Assembly: GCA_964483805.1 (NCBI GenBank)
Contig: CAZADH010000337.1
Span: forward strand, 1 to 6,131
Reading direction: 5' to 3'
DNA from: CAZADH01 sp964483805
GTDB taxonomy: Bacteria > Muiribacteriota > Ozemobacteria > Ozemobacterales > Ozemobacteraceae
Length of the DNA stretch: 6,131 nt
Shown here: one piece after another, positions 1 through 5,070 of the stretch
Layout of the letters: each line of letters opens with the position of its first letter
Numbering within the stretch: the first letter of the stretch is position 1
Program-made: the position numbers and the translations under genes
The notes under the pieces: generated by a model
Told to the model about the DNA's origin: nothing
Seen by the model: the letters and a program-made list of their open reading frames with translations, nothing else
The model's database searches: none

Positions 1-444
1 GGGGCTCACCGTGAGCGGGACCCCGCCGGCGCCGGTCACCACGAGTTCGCCCGGTGCCTCGCCCGGGACGAACGCATCGAGCGGGGCCAGTTCCTCGAGC
101 AACACCGCGCAGGATGCGCCTTTGCCGGAAATCTCGAGTTCGTAGGTTCCGGGAAGCTGGGGCAACAGGTCGAGAAGTTGCTCGAGCCCGTCATCGCCGT
201 TGACGTTCTTCACCATGCGCGAGGAGTACACGGCCCTCCCCTGGTGGTGCTTGCCGGTAACCTCGATGTGCAACCGGTCCCGCTCGTCGGTGAGCAGCAC
301 GCGCAGCAGCGAGAACCGTTCGCCGGTGTGGGTCATCTCGCATTTGACCGCCTTCTTTTCGGGAAGTCCCTGCCACAGAAGCCTGTCCGCGCCGGCCGTG
401 GCCGCGATGATGACCCACAGCACCGTCAGCAGGACGCGCGTCAT
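1..444 (-). CDS. Exported or membrane-anchored protein of unknown function, C-terminus cut by the window edge
   Basis: An open frame of 148 codons starts with ATG at 444 and runs off the left edge with no stop. The first residues, MTR followed by the hydrophobic LLTVLWVIIAATAGA, form a classic signal peptide or N-terminal anchor, so the protein should reach the periplasm or outer face of the membrane. The visible mature part (about residues 20-148) alternates hydrophobic and polar residues in short stretches, as in a beta-rich domain, and has two cysteines (Cys35, Cys112) that could form a disulfide. I do not recognise the family. The start was chosen because the signal peptide follows directly. 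Its ribosome site is weak (GGCGGGG touching the ATG). An in-frame ATG at 597 with GAGG six bases upstream would add 51 Pro/Arg-rich residues and bury the signal sequence, so it is less likely. The gene lies 220 bp downstream of the PEPCK-like gene on the same strand. Confidence 0.65.
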   Translation of the reverse strand, partial: MTRVLLTVLWVIIAATAGADRLLWQGLPEKKAVKCEMTHTGERFSLLRVLLTDERDRLHIEVTGKHHQGRAVYSSRMVKNVNGDDGLEQLLDLLPQLPGTYELEISGKGASCAVLLEELAPLDAFVPGEAPGELVVTGAGGVPLTVSP

Positions 445-625
445 CCCCGCCCAGCCGGGGTCTGCGCGCCCTCCTGGCGCATTCCGGCACGCTTCAATCG
501 GGTGCCGCCCTTCCTGGTGCACCCTACGCACTGCGGGTGCGGGCGTGTTGTTGGGGCGGGAGAGAGACGGGCAAGTGACGGGCGTTGCGCGGTTCATGAG
601 AGGCCTCGGGCTTTGCTTTGAATTT

Positions 626-658
626 GGTGTGGCGAATCAGGAAAGAGGTGTGGCGAAT
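626..658. repeat. Two identical 12-bp direct repeats spaced by 21 bp, possible operator
   Basis: GGTGTGGCGAAT occurs at 626-637 and again at 647-658, with start points exactly 21 bp (two helical turns) apart. Read on the minus strand the unit is ATTCGCCACACC. It sits just after the stop of the PEPCK-like gene and about 180 bp upstream of the next minus-strand start (444). Same-face tandem sites of this kind are typical of binding sites for a dimeric regulator or response regulator, but no convincing -35/-10 pair is visible beside them. They could also be a chance or slipped duplication. The rest of the 445-664 gap shows no other gene or structure I can support. Confidence 0.45.
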
Positions 659-664
659 GGGTGT

Positions 665-2398
665 CTATTCGGCGTTTGGGGTTGCGTCTTGGGAACCAAG
701 CAGCTCGAGCAGCGCCGCCGCTGCGGCGCGCGGACCTTCGGTTGCGTAACCGGCAATGCCCAGCCGGGTGCGCAGTTGCCCGACGAAGACGCCGTGCCGA
801 AAGGCGGCGGCGAACATGCGGGTACCGATGCCATCGTGTAACTCTTTGTATTGCGACGGTCCGAAGATGTTGGCAAAATAGGCGTGGGTCAGGCCGGTGT
901 GGGTCGTTGTTCCCTTCGACATCGCGGTGCCTTCGCGAAACACGGCCAGCGCCGCTTCCGGGGTCGTGAACCGCTCGAGGATCGGGTGCGCGGCATCGAG
1001 GTGCTCGAAATTGTTGGCGTAGAGCAGGTAGTCGACCCGGTGACCCCGCAGGATGTCGCGCATCGAAGTGATCGGAATGACCAGGCGGGCGTTGGTTTTG
1101 TGCGGGTTCATGATGATCGAGCGGTCGATGTTGCCCAATGCGTAGCCCGGCGAGAGGTCGTCGAGGCGCACGAACGCGCCGATCTCGGTGCCGTAGGCGA
1201 CGATGCCCTCGGGCGTCTCTTCGAGGCTGCCCATGTCGTCGAACACCACGGTCATGCGCTGAATCGACGCGTCGGCAAGCGCGCGAAACGCCTCGATCGA
1301 CTCCGACTTGCCGGCTCCCGTGTCGCCGATCAGCAGCACGCCCACGGGGTCGCGCCCGCGCAGGCGCAGCCGCACGAACGCGCCGTGGGCCGGCATGCGG
1401 TCGCGCTTCATCATGATGATGTTGTGCAGGGTCAACACCATCTTCTTGAGGTAACCGAAATGGCCGTACCGGTCCGACAACGGCACGGCAGCCGTCAATA
1501 CGTTGTGTTGATCGTCTTCATGGAAGATCGTCGGCTCGTCGCCGTCGGCAAAACACGCGGCCGGTGCCCCGTAAACATAGATGGCGTCAGGTTTTCGGCG
1601 GCACTCCTCGTCGGACGCCAGCTCGAACAGGTTGCTCAGGGCGCAACCCAGATCGATGAACTGGTCGTGAAAATAGATGAAGATCAGCAGATCGCCCACG
1701 CGTGCCGGATACATGAGATACCGGTCGGTCGGCAGGCGCAGGCCATGCAGCGGATTGCGCGTAACGCGGGCGAACTCGCCGGTCCGCTTGGTCTCGGGCG
1801 GGTCGATGACCAACGGCGGGTTGAGCAATACCTGGCGAATACGCGGTATGGCTGCGAGGTTGCCGTATCCCGGCGGGATGGGCAACTGCTCGGGCCGGGC
1901 GATGATGCCGACCTGAAACCCCGCCGCCACCTGCCGGTAGACGCGCGGACGCTCGGCGGTGATGTTCTCGCAGATCTCGCGATAGGCCTTGCGCACCAGG
2001 TGATTGAGGTGGTTGATCGTGTCTTTGAAACCGCGATGGTCGTCGGTGTCGGCGTCGATCAGCACGAGAAAGCGCTCGAACGATCGCCAGAAATCATACA
2101 ATTCTTCAGCAACCTCGTGCAGGCGCCCGCGCCGCTCGTCGTCGCGGCAGTGGGCGGGCCACGTTACCTGCGCCTCGCTCAGCGCCGTATGGCACAACGT
2201 GCGCAGGGTCAGGTCGAACTCCAGTCGGGGAACATCATGAAGATCGAGGGCCTCGCGGCGCTCCTTGAGAAAGCGATCGACGACGTTGGCGAACGCCTTG
2301 GCCGCCAGCAGCTCGTCGACCGTCTGCGGCATGGCGGTGCCGTCGGTGCGCAAAATCGCCATCTGTCGATAGAAACGCAGCCCCGCCTTGCATGCCAT
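665..2398 (-). CDS. Divergent ATP-PEPCK/HPr-kinase-superfamily protein with a novel N-terminal half
   Basis: The 577-residue protein has no signal peptide and is probably cytoplasmic. From about residue 230 to 545 it follows the order of ATP-dependent phosphoenolpyruvate carboxykinase (E. coli PckA, compared from memory). It has a KK pair (318-319), a His 19 residues later (338), the P-loop GDTGAGKSES (358-367), a VVFDDMG acidic motif (Asp387-Asp388), GTEIGAF in place of the FEGGCYAK block (403-409), a TNARLVIP motif with Arg438, and a late FANIFG/GVFVG block matching FSACFG/AYLVN. By this alignment the PckA Mn ligands Lys213, His232 and Asp269 are all kept. The P-loop ends GKSE, as in HPr kinase, rather than GKTT. 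Residues 1-225 have no match I recognise, and the PckA C-terminal nucleotide-binding segment is missing. It may be a carboxykinase, another small-molecule kinase or a protein kinase; activity is unknown. The ATG at 2398 is supported by GGAG seven bases upstream (2406-2409). The gene is 115 bp downstream of the 2514-3128 gene, with a palindrome between them. Confidence 0.8.
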   Translation of the reverse strand: MACKAGLRFYRQMAILRTDGTAMPQTVDELLAAKAFANVVDRFLKERREALDLHDVPRLEFDLTLRTLCHTALSEAQVTWPAHCRDDERRGRLHEVAEELYDFWRSFERFLVLIDADTDDHRGFKDTINHLNHLVRKAYREICENITAERPRVYRQVAAGFQVGIIARPEQLPIPPGYGNLAAIPRIRQVLLNPPLVIDPPETKRTGEFARVTRNPLHGLRLPTDRYLMYPARVGDLLIFIYFHDQFIDLGCALSNLFELASDEECRRKPDAIYVYGAPAACFADGDEPTIFHEDDQHNVLTAAVPLSDRYGHFGYLKKMVLTLHNIIMMKRDRMPAHGAFVRLRLRGRDPVGVLLIGDTGAGKSESIEAFRALADASIQRMTVVFDDMGSLEETPEGIVAYGTEIGAFVRLDDLSPGYALGNIDRSIIMNPHKTNARLVIPITSMRDILRGHRVDYLLYANNFEHLDAAHPILERFTTPEAALAVFREGTAMSKGTTTHTGLTHAYFANIFGPSQYKELHDGIGTRMFAAAFRHGVFVGQLRTRLGIAGYATEGPRAAAAALLELLGSQDATPNAE

Positions 2399-2423
2399 GA
2401 TGAATCTCCGCGTCGCTCAAAAG

Positions 2424-2510
2424 TCGGGGACGTATGACTCAATTGAGTTAAGTCATACGTCCCCGATATAGAATACGTCCCCGAAATAGAGTTGAGTCGT
2501 ACGTCCCCGA
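2424..2510. repeat. REP-like palindrome plus two degenerate direct copies of its arm
   Basis: A perfect 16-bp inverted repeat, TCGGGGACGTATGACT (2424-2439) and AGTCATACGTCCCCGA (2451-2466), encloses an 11-base loop. The arm end TACGTCCCCGA recurs at 2474-2484 and 2500-2510, giving three same-direction copies 18 and 26 bp apart. The longer blocks 2445-2466 and 2489-2510 agree at 20 of 22 positions, so the third copy retains most of an arm plus loop, while the second is shorter. The array fills most of the 115 bp between the stop of the exported-protein gene (2514) and the start of the PEPCK-like gene (2398). No T-run follows on either strand, so it is not a standard intrinsic terminator. It resembles REP/BIME-type elements mobilised by Y1 (RAYT) transposases, but no such transposase lies in the window. 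The family assignment is inference. Confidence 0.75.
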
Positions 2511-2513
2511 AAC

Positions 2514-3128
2514 TTACAGGTTCGAGATGTAGACCTTGATCTTGGCGCCGTCGTACATGAAGCAGCCGTCTTTGTCAGGGGCCCCGAGGGCCTTCTTCAG
2601 GTCGCCTTCGACCGACCAACCGGGGGTCAGGCCGTGCGCATTGACGCCACGAATCTTCGTGCCGCCGGTCGAGATGGCCGAGTGGAAGATGTTCATCCCC
2701 TCGATGATCGCCTTGAGCCGGTAGAACCCGATCGCCTTGCCCGCCGGAATGTCGCTCTTGCCGTCCCACAGCGTGCCCTTCTCGTAGTCGAGCTTGGGGA
2801 GCCAGGCCTGACCGCGCAGGTCGATCAGTTCGTTGGGGGTGATCTTCGAACCGAGCAGGAACAGCGTGAAGCAAACGGCGTCGTGACAGATGCCGAGGTT
2901 GTATTTGTTGATTTCCTGTTTACCGGCGAGCAGTTCTTTGCCCAGGGCGGCGCGCGCCTCCGGGGCGAGTTGGGCCACGCGGGCCCCTTCGGGGGTGATG
3001 ATCGTTGCAGTCGTGACCTTCGGCGCCGAACCCGAACCTGAACCGGAACCCGCGGCAAAAGCCGCCGGACCCTGAGCCACTACCAGACCAGCCACCAGGC
3101 CGGCAATGAGGAATTTCTTCGCCATCAT
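2514..3128 (-). CDS. Small exported protein with Gly-Ser linker and possible NlpC/P60-like cysteine peptidase domain
   Basis: The 204-residue protein opens with a Sec signal peptide: MMAKK, a hydrophobic core to about residue 19, and a likely AFA/A cleavage after residue 25. A (GS)4 linker (27-34) leads to a soluble domain at 37-204. In that domain, DAVCFTLFLLG places Cys86 at the start of a helix, PAGKAIGFYRL (128-138) resembles the PGD-hydrophobic strand of NlpC/P60 proteins, and HSAISTGGTKIRGVNAHG (149-166) resembles their HVGIYxGxGKxIHA catalytic-His strand. Cys86 and His149 would then be the catalytic pair, with Asn163 or His165 as a possible third residue. If so, it may cut cell-wall peptides or act on another amide or thioester in the periplasm or outside the cell. 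The match is motif-level only, and a non-catalytic relative is possible. The first ATG (3128) is favoured because AAGGAG (3139-3144) lies ten bases upstream of it, against thirteen for the second ATG. Confidence 0.8.
   Translation of the reverse strand: MMAKKFLIAGLVAGLVVAQGPAAFAAGSGSGSGSAPKVTTATIITPEGARVAQLAPEARAALGKELLAGKQEINKYNLGICHDAVCFTLFLLGSKITPNELIDLRGQAWLPKLDYEKGTLWDGKSDIPAGKAIGFYRLKAIIEGMNIFHSAISTGGTKIRGVNAHGLTPGWSVEGDLKKALGAPDKDGCFMYDGAKIKVYISNL
3028..3051. repeat. Four tandem GAACCN hexamers encoding the Gly-Ser linker
   Basis: Four in-frame 6-bp units (GAACCC, GAACCT, GAACCG, GAACCC) encode the alternating Gly-Ser stretch at residues 27-34 of the exported protein on the minus strand. 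Gain or loss of units would change linker length without shifting the frame. The third bases of the units differ, which suggests the array is not freshly expanded. Confidence 0.8.
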
Positions 3129-3223
3129 GTTGAGGTTTCTCCTTGTTCAATCTGTTGCCGCGCATCGCCTGCGGGCGGGGCGTTTGCCCTGCCCTACTTC
3201 GCACGTCGTGCGCAGGCGGACCC

Positions 3224-3253
3224 AGCATATTTGCGACCCGGCCGCCGCGTCAA
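3224..3253 (-). promoter_or_regulatory. Candidate sigma-70-type promoter for the exported-protein gene
   Basis: On the minus strand, TTGACG (3253-3248, five of six bases of the -35 consensus) is followed after 18 bp by TATGCT (3229-3224, four of six of the -10). Transcription would begin near 3217 and give a leader of about 90 bases before the ATG at 3128. The motif is the best promoter-like pair in this gap, but in a GC-rich genome sigma-factor preferences may differ. Confidence 0.42.
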
Positions 3254-3261
3254 GCGGAGGC

Positions 3262-3480
3262 ATGCCTGACAATCCCAGCATATTCTGCTACGCTTACGCC
3301 TCGCCATGCCTGCCGATCCCGACGCTCGCACACGAGCGCGCCTATCTTCTGGCGATCGGCACCTTCGAGATCTTCACGGGTTGGGAACTGCTGCTCGGCG
3401 GCGTTTTCACCGGCCTGGCCCTCGTCTGCCGCCGCACGCTGCGCCCCGCGCCTCAGCGCTTGGCCGGAACCTTGCTGTAG
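3262..3480 (+). CDS. Candidate small single-pass membrane protein (72 residues), uncertain
   Basis: This plus-strand frame (ATG at 3262, TAG at 3478-3480) occupies the otherwise empty 324-bp gap between two minus-strand genes. It encodes a mostly hydrophobic peptide with one likely membrane span, YLLAIGTFEIFTGWELLLGG and onward (about residues 28-56), followed by a basic tail with Arg-Arg, as expected for an inner-membrane protein. By my count GC is about 62, 53 and 82 percent at codon positions 1, 2 and 3, which is the coding pattern of a high-GC genome. Against it, GGAGG lies only one base from the ATG, too close for a good ribosome site. The frame also stays open upstream into the opposite gene, so the true start is unclear. 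It overlaps the 3' end of nox tail to tail by 28 bp. It could be a real small gene, a remnant of a longer one, or chance. I recognise no family. Confidence 0.33.
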   Translation: MPDNPSIFCYAYASPCLPIPTLAHERAYLLAIGTFEIFTGWELLLGGVFTGLALVCRRTLRPAPQRLAGTLL

Positions 3481-4847
3481 TCGAGGCCCAGGGCCTTGAG
3501 GATGGCCGTCAGCACGAAGTTGAACGGCTTGTTGAAGTGCGGCAGGAAGTAAACATCGGTGAAAGCGATGTCGGGGAGCGTCATCTCTTTCTGAATGGCC
3601 AGCGCGAGGAAGTAGATCACCTCGGTGTGGTTGGTGTGATCCTTGCTGCCGATCTGCGCGCCGACGAGACGCAGTGACGCGCGCTCGTAGACGAGCTTGA
3701 TGTGCGTGACCCCGTATTCGTTCATGAACTCCGGACGGTCGGCGTCTTGCAGGTAGCTCGAGGCAACGTCGAGACCGAGCGCGCGTGCGGCCGCTTCCGA
3801 GATGCCGGTGCTGGCGAGGTTGTAATTGAAAGCGCAGATCGCGTTGGTGCCCGCCACCGACTTGACCTCGAGGCCGGGAATGCCGTTTACGGCGGCGGCG
3901 GCGGCGATGCCCGATTTCACGGCGTTGGTCGCGAGTGCCACCTGGACCGGCTTCTTGAGCGCGGCGTGATACATCGCGGCGGCGTCGCCGATGGCATAGA
4001 CGTGTTCGATGCTCGTGCGCATGCAGCCATCGACGATCAGGGCGCCGTTCGCCGTTTTGCTGGCGTGCGGGAGCAGGTCGGTGTTCGGGCGGAACCCGAC
4101 GGCAATGATGACCAGATCGGCCTGATACTTGTTTTTGTCGGTGACCACGGTGGTCACCCGACCGTCTTTGCCGGCAAACGAGGTGACCTTTTCACCGACG
4201 GCCAGGTTGATGCCGGAGGCACGCATGTCTTTCTCGAGCAGCGTCGTGAACTCGCTGTCGAAATATCGGGGTAGGATGCGACTCTCGAAATCGATGAGCG
4301 TGACCTTCTTGCCCTTGCGCCGGTAGGCCTCGGCCAGCTCGATGCCGATGTAACCCGCGCCAATGACCGCGATCGACGCGATGCCCGGCTCGTCGGCCTT
4401 TCTGACCAGTTCCTGGGCGTGTTGGTACAACTTGCACATCATGATGTTCTCGAGCCCCGCCTGGGCCGGATCGACCCCGGGAATCGGCAGTGGCCACGAC
4501 CCGGCGGCGTAGATCAGTTCGTCATAGGTGTCGGTGCGCGCGCTCCCCATTTTGAGGTCTTCGACCGTGACCGTGCGGGTGTCCGTGTCGATGGCGGTCA
4601 CGTCGTGTTCCATGAAGACTTTGGCGCCCATGGCGTCGAGGTTGACGGCGTCGCAGTAGAACAGGTTCTCGAGTTTCTTCACCGTGCCACTCACCGCCAA
4701 CGCGATGCCACAGCCGAGAAAGCTGATGTTGGTATTGCGGTCGTATGCATGAATCGTCAGGTTCGGGTTCTGCGCCAGCATGGTGCGGATGGCTGAGGTG
4801 CCGGCGTGGTTGATGCCGACGACGATCACTTTCTTGGCTTTGCTCAC
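3453..4847 (-). CDS. nox: Water-forming NADH oxidase (FAD-dependent, flavin disulfide-reductase family)
   Basis: The enzyme reduces O2 with NADH, to water in the Nox branch, regenerating NAD+ and protecting against oxygen in the cytoplasm. Numbered from the GTG start, the 464 residues match the usual length (about 450-460). An FAD-binding GINHAG (11-16) contains His14, equivalent to the active-site His of NADH peroxidase/Nox. NISFLGCGIAL (40-50) carries the single redox Cys46. The NADH-binding fold has VIGAGYIGIE (161-170), the second FAD motif HVYAIGDAA includes Asp288, and ATNA lies at 306-309. The C-terminal dimerisation domain includes RPEFM (371-375) and FLPHFNKPFN (434-443), close to the lactic-acid-bacterial Nox sequences I remember. 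CoA-disulfide reductase and NADH peroxidase are the alternatives within the same family. The GTG at 4847 is chosen over an ATG at 4985 because AGGAG lies six bases upstream and the family N-terminus (KKVIVVG) begins there. It appears monocistronic, with its own promoter candidate and 324 bp to the next gene. Confidence 0.88.
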   Translation of the reverse strand: MSKAKKVIVVGINHAGTSAIRTMLAQNPNLTIHAYDRNTNISFLGCGIALAVSGTVKKLENLFYCDAVNLDAMGAKVFMEHDVTAIDTDTRTVTVEDLKMGSARTDTYDELIYAAGSWPLPIPGVDPAQAGLENIMMCKLYQHAQELVRKADEPGIASIAVIGAGYIGIELAEAYRRKGKKVTLIDFESRILPRYFDSEFTTLLEKDMRASGINLAVGEKVTSFAGKDGRVTTVVTDKNKYQADLVIIAVGFRPNTDLLPHASKTANGALIVDGCMRTSIEHVYAIGDAAAMYHAALKKPVQVALATNAVKSGIAAAAAVNGIPGLEVKSVAGTNAICAFNYNLASTGISEAAARALGLDVASSYLQDADRPEFMNEYGVTHIKLVYERASLRLVGAQIGSKDHTNHTEVIYFLALAIQKEMTLPDIAFTDVYFLPHFNKPFNFVLTAILKALGLDYSKVPAKR

Positions 4848-4853
4848 GTTGAT

Positions 4854-4858
4854 CTCCT
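4854..4858 (-). promoter_or_regulatory. Shine-Dalgarno site that fixes the GTG start of nox
   Basis: The minus strand reads AGGAG at 4858-4854, six bases before the GTG at 4847. The spacing is ideal, and the conserved dinucleotide-binding strand follows directly, so the in-frame ATG at 4985 need not be used. Confidence 0.8.
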
Positions 4859-4883
4859 GATGCGACGACGATGGGAAAGTTAT

Positions 4884-4930
4884 CGAGATTGATTCTCGGG
4901 AATTATCGCCGAGCCGAGCGGAAAAGTCGA
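4884..4930 (-). promoter_or_regulatory. Candidate nox promoter with a short inverted repeat at the start point
   Basis: On the minus strand TCGACT (4930-4925, four of six bases of -35) and GATAAT (4907-4902, five of six of -10) are separated by an optimal 17 bp. Transcription would start near 4895 and give a leader of about 48 bases. A small inverted repeat, CGAGA (4884-4888) and TCTCG (4894-4898), lies across the predicted start, where a repressor could act, but it matches no operator I can name. Confidence 0.42.
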
Positions 4931-4975
4931 GTCGATGCCGAGGAAATGCGTGGCGCACCGTGTCTGAGCAAGACA

Positions 4976-5020
4976 TCGGGGGCACATACCTGCCTCGTCG
5001 GCAGAGGTATGTGCCCCCGA
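4976..5020. repeat. Perfect 16-bp-arm palindrome upstream of nox, REP-like
   Basis: TCGGGGGCACATACCT (4976-4991) is the exact reverse complement of AGGTATGTGCCCCCGA (5005-5020), with a 13-base centre. GCC (4992-4994) and GGC (5000-5002) can extend the stem past a two-base bulge, leaving a five-base loop. It lies 50 bp after the stop of the helical-protein gene and about 45 bp upstream of the nox -35 candidate. Neither strand has a T-run after it, so it is not a typical intrinsic terminator, although such a stem could protect a 3' end or slow polymerase. It shares the TCGGGG...CCCCGA ends, the 16-bp arm length and 11 of 16 arm bases with the palindrome at 2424-2466, suggesting one dispersed family. 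Confidence 0.75.
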
Positions 5021-5070
5021 ACTTGCCCCGCGGCGCCAGGTGGCAAACCTCGACGCCACAAAGAGAACTG

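Noticed and set aside
445..597. ATG at 597 as the start of the leftmost gene
   Set aside because: It is in frame and has a GAGG six bases upstream, but would place 51 Pro/Arg-rich residues ahead of a clear signal peptide; kept only as a minor alternative.
178..841. Plus-strand frames across the left exported-protein gene and the following gap
   Set aside because: Arg/Pro/Ala-rich shadow sequences with no domain; the minus-strand frame has a proper signal peptide and codon bias.
851..2437. A 528-codon plus-strand frame opposite the PEPCK-like gene
   Set aside because: It mirrors the PEPCK-like gene codon for codon, is rich in Val, Arg, His and Gln as expected of an antisense shadow in GC-rich DNA, and has no recognisable motif, whereas the opposite strand has a clear P-loop and a Shine-Dalgarno site.
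2424..2510. Three TACGTCCCCGA copies as a CRISPR array
   Set aside because: The repeats are only 11 bp, the intervals are 7 and 15 bp and contain decayed repeat sequence, and no cas gene is present.
2634..3041. Plus-strand frame opposite the exported-protein gene
   Set aside because: It is the antisense of a well-supported gene with a signal peptide and shows no motif of its own.
4848..4985. Longer nox start at the ATG at 4985 adding 46 residues
   Set aside because: The extra residues cover the promoter candidate and part of the palindrome, are Ser/Arg-rich and are not expected in this family; the GTG at 4847 has an ideal ribosome site.
4976..5020. Intrinsic transcription terminator
   Set aside because: The stem is strong but no run of T follows on either strand; the same is true of 2424-2466.
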